A DNA stretch of 11,924 bases from Chloroflexi bacterium RBG_16_48_8 (lineage in GTDB: Bacteria > Chloroflexota > Anaerolineae > Anaerolineales > E44-bin32), in NCBI GenBank assembly GCA_001795115.1, contig MGNI01000089.1, positions 20,652-32,575 on the forward strand, in the 5' to 3' direction. Below, in pieces: positions 6,221 through 11,924 of the stretch. The notes beneath the pieces were generated by a model. It worked only from the letters and a program-made list of their open reading frames with translations, did no database searches and was not told where the DNA came from. The first letter of the stretch is position 1. Each line of letters begins with the position of its first letter. The position numbers and the translations under genes were made by a program.

Positions 6221-6985
6221 TTAAAAACGAAGGATTTTAGCTGCCATGCCATCGATTGCTGTCCAGGCCGGCGAGTCACTATTTACCTTGACCAGCGGTT
6301 CTCCCATAGCATCCATTCGATTTACTTCGGGATCCGCAGGCACCATGGCAGCAATCTCGATTCCGATTTCATCGATGGCTTCTTGAAGAGGCTGAGGAAG
6401 ATCCCCTGTTACTCTATTGATAATCAGCTTCGTATCCTGCACGTTAATTTCGAGGTCCTGCGCTAAACGTGCCATCTCCCCGGCAGTCTTGACACCACGG
6501 ACTGTTGGATCAGTGACCAATAAAAGCAGGTTTACATCGCGGGTTGTCCGACGGCTGATATGCTCCATGCCGGCCTCATTGTCAATAACAACATACGAGT
6601 AATGCCGGTTCACTTCGTCGATGATGACCCGCAATAAATGATTGATGGCGCAGTAGCATCCTTGACCTTCTGGACGTCCCATAGCCAGTAGGTCGACTTG
6701 ATCGCCCTCTTCCAAGGCCATGCGGATTTCGTGTGTCAAATAATCATGACGGCTGATGGAGACACCCAATTGCCCTTCCAGTGCCACCTTCGATGTCTCC
6801 TCTCGGATCTCTCCAACGGTTGGGGGCATCGGGAGGCCAAGTGCAAGGTGCAAATTCGATGCGGGATCTGCGTCGATAGCCAAAATAGGTTTTTTAGTCC
6901 TTGCAATGATAGCTTTGATTAATAAAGCTGAAACGGTTGTTTTACCGGTACCACCTTTGCCAGCCAATGCAATTGTGGTTGTCAT
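6221..6985 (-). CDS. cooC: CooC/AcsF-type nickel-insertion ATPase for CODH/ACS maturation
   Basis: A MinD/ParA-fold ATPase of the CooC family that uses ATP to deliver nickel to CO dehydrogenase or the acetyl-CoA synthase A cluster. The 254 residues match the usual length. Seen: deviant Walker A GKGGTGKTT at 9-17 with the signature Lys10, switch region AIDADPASN (Asp38, Asp40), and the CooC metal-binding CxC in GQGCYCAINHLLR (Cys110, Cys112), which binds nickel at the dimer interface in studied members. ATG start with AGGAG 7 nt upstream. It follows acsV by 44 nt and is very likely co-transcribed with it; both are accessory factors of the enzymes encoded upstream. Whether it serves AcsA, AcsB or both cannot be told, since bacterial clusters often carry more than one homologue. 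All ATPase and metal residues appear intact. Confidence 0.94.
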   Translation of the reverse strand: MTTTIALAGKGGTGKTTVSALLIKAIIARTKKPILAIDADPASNLHLALGLPMPPTVGEIREETSKVALEGQLGVSISRHDYLTHEIRMALEEGDQVDLLAMGRPEGQGCYCAINHLLRVIIDEVNRHYSYVVIDNEAGMEHISRRTTRDVNLLLLVTDPTVRGVKTAGEMARLAQDLEINVQDTKLIINRVTGDLPQPLQEAIDEIGIEIAAMVPADPEVNRMDAMGEPLVKVNSDSPAWTAIDGMAAKILRF

Positions 6986-7029
6986 GATTCTTCTCCTATT
7001 TCATCCATACCATCTTTTACGTCTACACA

Positions 7030-8934
7030 TCAAGTTTGTTTTTCCCAAACCTCTGCCACGCTAGGAAACCGATTGATTTCGGTATGAGGTAAGAATAATG
7101 CAGCCGTGAAGGCGTTGAAGAATTCGTTATCGGCGGAAAGTTCGATATAGGTCATTCTTTCGGCGATCTGTCTCACCTGCTCTCTTGCGGATTTTGAGAG
7201 CAGTGCCATGTAGGAGCCCAAGACGGAGGTATTCCCCAGGAAGGTAAATCGATCCCAGGGCAGGTCGGGAAGAAGGCCGATTTGGATGGCTTTTTCGACA
7301 TTGATATATTGGCCGAAGGAGCCTCCCACTAAAACGCGTTGGACATCGGATAAATCCAATCCCACGCTACTTGCCAGCACACTGAAACCAGCGTAGATGG
7401 CAGCTTTAGCACGCATGAGATTTTCTATATCCACCTTTGTGATAGCGATGTCCTTTCCGCTCTCCGTTTCCTCTCCCCAAGCGAGCACGTATTCAGGGCC
7501 ATGGGAGCCCTGTCGGACACGCGCTGTGTCCAGGTCTAGTTTAACGTTACCGACTCGATCGATGACCCCGGTGACGAAAAGTTCGGCCAATAAGGATATC
7601 AAGCCTGAACCACAGATGCCTTTGGGAGCTACATCGCCGATCACGCGGAAGGAAGGTTCAAAGGTTTGAGAGTGCACCCATACTTCTTCAATGGCACCCT
7701 GGGTAGCACGCATCCCATCCACAACGCCCGCGCCTTCAAAGGCCGGTCCTGCAGAACAAGCACAGGTCACCATCCAGTCTTTTGTCCCCAGGACGGTCTC
7801 TCCGTTGGTTCCAACATCGATGAAGAGGGTTAATTCCTCACTCTCTGTCAAACCACACGCTAAAACACCCGCGCTTATGTCCGCTCCTACATAGGAAGCC
7901 ACCCCTGGAAGGCAATCGATGGATGCCAGGGGATGGACATGTAATTCCAGGTCAGAGGCCAGGTAACGGAAAGGCTGGTTCACAACTGGGATGTACGGTG
8001 TGAGCCGGATGGATTCGGGTGGGATCTTGAGGAAGAGATGGATCATGGTCGTGTTGCCGGAGATCGTGACCTTATGGATGTTCTCCAACTCGATCCCGGT
8101 TCGCTTTTGTAACCGTTCCAGGAGCGTGTGAATCGTTTCGCGGATTCGTTGACCGAGGATATTCAACCCTTCGCCTTTGCCTGCAAAGATGATCCGTGAG
8201 ATCACGTCTTCCCCATGGGCGATCTGATTGTTGTACTCCGCGGCTTGATTGATGACCTCTCCGCTCTCAAGATCGACCAGATAAATGGTCACGGTTGTCG
8301 TTCCAATATCAATGGCGAGGCCGATGGGTCGAATGGGCTTTGAACTAAGATCAATCATACGAACCCTTTGACCTTCACCCTCATCGATTTCCAGCAGGAT
8401 CCAGGGAGCCCAATTCGATTGGCGCAGCACGCCTCCCATTTTTCGCAGCATGGGGAGTGGGATTTCAACCGACCCGTATCCCAAGGTGCTGAGAGTTGTT
8501 TCCATTCTTGATACATCATCTCGATTGTCGTCAAGTGTGGGTTCTGGGAGCGTGATATGGAAGGCTCTTACGGTCTGCATGCTTTCGGGGTCGTAGGGGA
8601 AAGGAAGTTGTATTTTCTTGGCGGATTTATCCGTCACCAGGCGGCGAATGACGCGTTCCTGTTCAGGGATCGTCACCTTTACATCCCCTTCGATCACCGC
8701 CTGACAGGCAAGTGCATAACCTGCTTCAACATCGGAAGAGGAGAGGCGGATCGTAGATCGGCGACGCGCCCCTTTTCCATCAATGATAACCGCACAGCGC
8801 CCACAACGCCCTTGACCACCACAGGGCTGGGCGATCTCCAGATCAGCGTTTTGAATAGCCTCACTGATAAGTGTGCCCGTGGGTACCTCGATCTCCTTCT
8901 CCGACGGTAATAAGGTGACTTTATGAGTAGTCAA
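7030..8934 (-). CDS. acsV: Corrinoid iron-sulfur protein reductive activator (RACo/AcsV-like, [2Fe-2S] + ASKHA ATPase)
   Basis: Uses ATP to drive reduction of inactive Co(II) corrinoid protein back to Co(I). Seen, numbered from TTG 8934 (634 residues): an N-terminal plant-type [2Fe-2S] ferredoxin domain with C38, C44, C47 and C77 (PCGGQGRCGRC...ACQA); a linker; then a DUF4445-type ASKHA ATPase with DIGTTT at 209-214, SGNTTM at 292-297, a second phosphate motif DVGTNGE at 373-379, GICGSGL, LVGGSFGQY, and the typical end ELSADNEFFNAFTAALFLP. The frame also opens at GTG 9015, which adds 27 residues with no similarity to the ferredoxin domain and no good ribosome site. TTG 8934 is preceded by AGAGG at 6-7 nt and begins where family members begin, so I prefer it with moderate certainty. 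It sits between acsC, which encodes its substrate protein, and cooC. Confidence 0.93.
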   Translation of the reverse strand: MTTHKVTLLPSEKEIEVPTGTLISEAIQNADLEIAQPCGGQGRCGRCAVIIDGKGARRRSTIRLSSSDVEAGYALACQAVIEGDVKVTIPEQERVIRRLVTDKSAKKIQLPFPYDPESMQTVRAFHITLPEPTLDDNRDDVSRMETTLSTLGYGSVEIPLPMLRKMGGVLRQSNWAPWILLEIDEGEGQRVRMIDLSSKPIRPIGLAIDIGTTTVTIYLVDLESGEVINQAAEYNNQIAHGEDVISRIIFAGKGEGLNILGQRIRETIHTLLERLQKRTGIELENIHKVTISGNTTMIHLFLKIPPESIRLTPYIPVVNQPFRYLASDLELHVHPLASIDCLPGVASYVGADISAGVLACGLTESEELTLFIDVGTNGETVLGTKDWMVTCACSAGPAFEGAGVVDGMRATQGAIEEVWVHSQTFEPSFRVIGDVAPKGICGSGLISLLAELFVTGVIDRVGNVKLDLDTARVRQGSHGPEYVLAWGEETESGKDIAITKVDIENLMRAKAAIYAGFSVLASSVGLDLSDVQRVLVGGSFGQYINVEKAIQIGLLPDLPWDRFTFLGNTSVLGSYMALLSKSAREQVRQIAERMTYIELSADNEFFNAFTAALFLPHTEINRFPSVAEVWEKQT

Positions 8935-9288
8935 AATGACCCTCTTCTCTAACTTTGGAGATTGTACATCTCCCTGCGAAGCAGATTTTCCTGATTGGAA
9001 TGATCGATAACGCACCTTCGCTGCGGTGGAAATTCACACTCTCTGGCCACGTCCTCCTGCTTCCAAGCAAGTAACTTATAACCGCGGGTTAAGCACAGAT
9101 GGTCACAACACCTTGCATGGTGGCTTCCTATTACCTAAGCTCGTTTGCGAGAGCAGGGATTTTATCTTGCTAAAAAGCTAGAACCACGGATTCCACATGG
9201 AGATGATCTTCTCCAGGGAATTTTTCCTGTGACAGCGTTGTGCTCCAGTCTCATGGAAAAGGTCCAACGCCGCCACATTTCCTTCGCT
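8935..9288. other. Spacer between acsC and acsV
   Basis: 354 nt, or 273 nt if acsV starts at GTG 9015. No gene is supportable on either strand. GCGTTG at 9235-9240 and CAACGC at 9265-9270 can form an outer stem with an inner TCCA/TGGA pair, 19 nt past the acsC stop. A second weak stem, CAGGAA with TTCC-CTG, follows near 9214-9230. Neither has a terminator-like U run. A TATAAG near 9076-9081 on the minus strand lacks a -35 at usual spacing. Confidence 0.45.
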
Positions 9289-10632
9289 TTATTTCTGCCA
9301 CATTGCGTTAAGGTAAGAAGTGATATCCACTGCTTCCCTTGGACCCACCATAATCTCCCAACCGGGCAGCTCTTCCTCAAGCTCCCCTGAAATAACTGCT
9401 ACGTGGCCAGGGATGATGATTCTACGGTGAGCGACTTTATCTTCAACATTGTGTGTTTTGGCGTCCTTGGCGATGCGCTCTGCATCGAACTTACCGGCTG
9501 CCCAGGCGGTTAACACACTCATCCCTTCTGCGTCAGCCACCAGCAACCAACCTGGCCACCCGGATCCTTCAACCTCATTTGCTACAGAGAAGTAAGTAAT
9601 GGAGAAGTTCGTTGTGACCAACAATGGTGAGTTCTTATCTGGGGAATTAATCTCATATACACCTGGCAGGACCTGGATAGGCTTTTGTGGATCGGTATAG
9701 ATGTTTTGACGTAGGACCAGTAAGGCATACAGGCTTGCCGGGTTGAAGTCCTCCAGCACAATCAAACCGCCATATTTGGCGATGTGCTCAGCCGCCAGAA
9801 GCGTTTCATCCACACCTTCATTAGACCCCGGGAAACTAATAATTGGGAAGCCCAGGGGTCTGAAGGTTTTCTTGAGCGCCAAGCGGCGGAGGGTTGTTAG
9901 CGTTTCCAGGGAGTCCTTATAACCTTTCACGGATGGATCGAGAACAATCTGTTCTACGCCAACGCCTTTGATTTTCTGCGTGAGATCCGCCAGATCGTCG
10001 AGGTTTTCAGCGCGCGCAACCAGGGGTAGTCCGGCTTCTTTGGCGACATTTGCCATCGCTTCCCAGTTTTCCTTGTTGGCAGCGTGGATCAAGGGTCGCG
10101 TTCCGTCGGATGCCTCCGCCCCTGCTTTTGCTAATTCAGCGGTTGATGTTATGAAAATCAAGGGTTTTTTACTTAGAGATCGAACAGCAGAGATCGCGCT
10201 CTTGAACGTAGCTGCATCTCCAGAAGCAGCTTCAATTGCGAAGCCATCCAGAAATAGATTAATACCGACATAGTCGACGTGAAAGGCCTCCACCTGAGCT
10301 ACTTTGCTCTTAAGTGTCTCCAGATCCTCTGTATCTTTCAATCTCAGAAAGATACCGGGTTTATGGTAGAAGGTTTTTTCATGTCGGAAGAGCACAGTTT
10401 CGTTGCCGACTTTGACCTCGCTATCTTCCCCCTTGATTTCGACCAATTGGATGGGGGGAGTAGAGGCTGCCTCTAATTTCATTTTGGCTTCGTCGCTGAC
10501 ATAGGGACAATCGCTTAGAGAAACTTGTTTGGCTGCCAGCTTCATGGCGAAGGCAAGACAGGTCGGAAAACCGCATTCCTTGCAGTTTGTTTGTGGTAAA
10601 AGTTTGTAAATTTCTAAACCGGATAATGCCAT
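9289..10632 (-). CDS. acsC: Corrinoid iron-sulfur protein large (gamma) subunit
   Basis: Carries the cobalamin that receives the methyl group from AcsE and gives it to the A cluster of AcsB, and holds the low-potential [4Fe-4S] cluster used for reductive activation. The 447 residues match bacterial AcsC. Seen: the N-terminal 4Fe-4S domain with C17, C20, C25 and C42 (TNCKECGFPTC...DCPY), a central TIM-barrel region (about 90-320), and a C-terminal Rossmann-like B12-binding domain (about 330-447) with LLVTTNFSITYF, SGWPGWLLVADAEG and IIPGHVAVISGELEEELPGW. ATG with GGAGG at 6 nt. It begins 18 nt after the acsD stop, in the same operon, as expected for two subunits that form a 1:1 heterodimer. 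No anomalies seen. Confidence 0.97.
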   Translation of the reverse strand: MALSGLEIYKLLPQTNCKECGFPTCLAFAMKLAAKQVSLSDCPYVSDEAKMKLEAASTPPIQLVEIKGEDSEVKVGNETVLFRHEKTFYHKPGIFLRLKDTEDLETLKSKVAQVEAFHVDYVGINLFLDGFAIEAASGDAATFKSAISAVRSLSKKPLIFITSTAELAKAGAEASDGTRPLIHAANKENWEAMANVAKEAGLPLVARAENLDDLADLTQKIKGVGVEQIVLDPSVKGYKDSLETLTTLRRLALKKTFRPLGFPIISFPGSNEGVDETLLAAEHIAKYGGLIVLEDFNPASLYALLVLRQNIYTDPQKPIQVLPGVYEINSPDKNSPLLVTTNFSITYFSVANEVEGSGWPGWLLVADAEGMSVLTAWAAGKFDAERIAKDAKTHNVEDKVAHRRIIIPGHVAVISGELEEELPGWEIMVGPREAVDITSYLNAMWQK

Positions 10633-10650
10633 GTTCTGCCTCCACCCTCG

Positions 10651-11625
10651 CTAGAATGTTGATTCAGGCTTATACAGCTCATCGATAACAGGTCGGACCC
10701 GTTTCAGTGTTTCTGGATGTCGAAGGATCAGGATATCGGCACCGGAGAGGATCAGGGTAGTGGCAGTGATCGCCTCCCAATTCAACGCTCGACGTTTCCA
10801 ATCGCCCCAATGCTCTGGAACGCCCTCCCCAACCTTTGATTCCTTCACTCTCCATGCCTCCTCACCGGGGTTGACGAACATCGGCTGCTGTGTCATCTTA
10901 TCACCCTGGAGCGCAGCTAATCGTAAACGCTCCATGACAGAGTAGCCATATTCGATGCCATATCCGAGGGCTCCTGTTGTTGGATCCATGATGATCCTTT
11001 CAAGAGGTAAGCCCATATCATGGATGAGGATAACAAGCTGTTTGGAGAGATTTACATCCATTGGGGTTTTGGATTGTACCAAATGATTATTCGCCAAGGC
11101 TGCTGCGACGATGGTGCGATAATTCTTCTCCTCACAAATCCCAATCAGCAGTCTTTCCCCTTTGGCTTCTTCGGCCACAGGTACGATGAGTTCATTGTCC
11201 ATCTCTGCCTGGCCAGGACCGATAACAGCCAGGGGCAATCCAGTTGAATCCAAAACCTTACGAACAGTTGCGGTGGCATTCTTAATGGTGTTTCGCGCTC
11301 CGTCCTTGGTTGTAGAGCCCAGAACCAGATAGATAAGATCAGCTCCTGCCGCTTCAGCTGCTCTAGCCCACTCACTCGGATCCTCCATTGCCTCCCCCCA
11401 TGCTTCTAAGAGAATCGGGGACCAATCACCTGGTTTACGATCTCGAATTTCAAGCGCTAGAGCCGGGCGGTTGGGTGATTTTCCTTCAAAGTGAAGGTAG
11501 GGTAATGCGGTTGCTCCACCTACAGTTACGGTACTTTTGCGTGTGCCCCCTTGATCGGAAGTCGCACCAAGGGTGACCTCCCGCACTGCGCTGGTCCATT
11601 TCTCTTTGGGGATTTCTATAGCCAT
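10651..11625 (-). CDS. acsD: Corrinoid iron-sulfur protein small (delta) subunit
   Basis: The TIM-barrel partner of AcsC; together they form the methyl carrier of the Wood-Ljungdahl pathway, and the small subunit caps the cobalamin. The 324 residues equal the usual bacterial length. Seen: KVREVTLGAT-like start (EVTLGAT, 16-22), GGTRKSTVTVGGATALPYLHFEG (26-48, a family hallmark), AGADLIYLVLGST (93-105), and the highly conserved DPTTGALGYGIEY at 214-226. It has no cofactor-binding cysteines of its own, as expected. ATG start preceded by AAAGGA at 6-7 nt. It is separated from acsB by 93 nt that carry a hairpin, and from acsC by 18 nt. Confidence 0.97.
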   Translation of the reverse strand: MAIEIPKEKWTSAVREVTLGATSDQGGTRKSTVTVGGATALPYLHFEGKSPNRPALALEIRDRKPGDWSPILLEAWGEAMEDPSEWARAAEAAGADLIYLVLGSTTKDGARNTIKNATATVRKVLDSTGLPLAVIGPGQAEMDNELIVPVAEEAKGERLLIGICEEKNYRTIVAAALANNHLVQSKTPMDVNLSKQLVILIHDMGLPLERIIMDPTTGALGYGIEYGYSVMERLRLAALQGDKMTQQPMFVNPGEEAWRVKESKVGEGVPEHWGDWKRRALNWEAITATTLILSGADILILRHPETLKRVRPVIDELYKPESTF

Positions 11626-11661
11626 ATCATTTCCTTTCTCCCGTCGGTGGACATTCCGCGG

Positions 11662-11696
11662 TCAGCCCTCAGCTTATTTTCCAAGCTGAGGACTGA
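11662..11696. repeat. Strong hairpin between acsB and acsD
   Basis: CCTCAGCTT (11667-11675) pairs exactly with AAGCTGAGG (11683-11691) around the loop ATTTTCC. After one mismatch a further four pairs (TCAG with CTGA) extend it to 14 positions per arm. It begins 22 nt after the acsB stop. No U tract follows on the minus strand, so it looks more like an mRNA-stabilising or processing element than a terminator. Confidence 0.6.
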
Positions 11697-11718
11697 ACAC
11701 GGATTGAGATTAATCTTA

Positions 11719-11924
11719 TTAAAGCATCGGCGGCATCGATAGGGCTGGATGATTCTTCGCAGTCACGTGCTCCAGTAAACCCTCGACGTCGGTGCAGATC
11801 GTTTCATCCGCGATCTTATCGATCAAATCTGGGTCACCTTCGCGCTTAGCCACCTCATTCAGCTGTTCCGCCATTTGATTTTTAAGGATGGAGGACATCC
11901 ACACCACACGTTTGAAACCGCCGT
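11719..11924 (-). CDS. acsB: Acetyl-CoA synthase / CODH beta subunit, C-terminal end (partial)
   Basis: Only the last 67 codons are in the window; the frame is open to the right edge. The read-through sequence GGFKRVVWM, then a charged helix, IADETICTDVEGLLEHV and a terminal HPALSMPPML, matches the end of AcsB/CdhC, the nickel enzyme that makes acetyl-CoA from methyl-corrinoid, CO and CoA. The A-cluster cysteines lie further upstream and cannot be checked. Its position directly before acsD and acsC supports the call. A GTG at 11907 is an internal valine codon, not the start. The short length lowers certainty slightly. Confidence 0.88.
   Translation of the reverse strand, partial: GGFKRVVWMSSILKNQMAEQLNEVAKREGDPDLIDKIADETICTDVEGLLEHVTAKNHPALSMPPML

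Noticed and set aside
9050..9110. Promoter before acsV using TATAAG as -10
   Set aside because: The only -35-like element (TTGTGA) is 22 nt away and matches poorly; no other hexamer fits 16-18 nt spacing.
9162..9380. A 72-codon minus-strand frame overlapping the end of acsC
   Set aside because: It overlaps the conserved C-terminal B12 domain of AcsC in another frame and has no recognisable features.

Overview
The window is a bacterial-type Wood-Ljungdahl (reductive acetyl-CoA) gene cluster, and every recognised gene is on the minus strand. Read in the direction of transcription (right to left) the order is: the C-terminal end of acetyl-CoA synthase (acsB), the small and large subunits of the corrinoid iron-sulfur protein (acsD, acsC), a RACo/AcsV-type corrinoid reductive activator, a CooC/AcsF-type nickel-insertion ATPase, methyltetrahydrofolate:corrinoid methyltransferase (acsE), a malic enzyme, a thioredoxin-reductase-like flavoprotein gene interrupted by a stop codon, and a large HdrA-like iron-sulfur flavoprotein that runs off the left edge. 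The source is a strict anaerobe able to make or cleave acetyl-CoA through CO2/CO and methyl-THF. The subunit sizes and the acsB/C/D/E set with acsV and cooC point to Bacteria rather than a methanogen. The phylum cannot be fixed from sequence reading alone; Chloroflexota or another uncultured sediment lineage is possible but untested.

Region by region. 9289-11924 is the acsB-acsD-acsC core; acsD and acsC are 18 nt apart, and a strong hairpin lies between acsB and acsD. After a gap of about 270-350 nt, 6221-9015 holds the two maturation/activation genes acsV and cooC, which are 44 nt apart. A 289-nt gap with a good sigma70-like promoter precedes the third block (2646-5931): acsE, malic enzyme and the TrxR-like gene. 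A 328-nt gene-free stretch (2318-2645) with three separate inverted repeats then precedes hdrA (1-2317), which begins at a TTG with a good ribosome binding site.

How the genes work together: AcsE moves the methyl group from methyl-THF to the cobalamin of AcsC/AcsD. That protein passes it to the A cluster of AcsB, which joins it to CO and CoA. AcsV returns accidentally oxidised Co(II) corrinoid to Co(I), and CooC loads nickel. HdrA probably links the pathway to ferredoxin and pyridine-nucleotide pools, and the malic enzyme ties pyruvate and malate to NAD(P)H. The CO dehydrogenase gene acsA and the rest of the methyl branch are not in the window.

The most notable points are the TAA stop inside the FAD-binding motif of the TrxR-like gene, the fact that this protein also lacks the redox CxxC and has a degraded NAD(P)H motif, the structured leader of hdrA, and an apparent C-terminal insertion in AcsE. 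No mobile elements, tRNAs, rRNAs or CRISPR arrays were seen.
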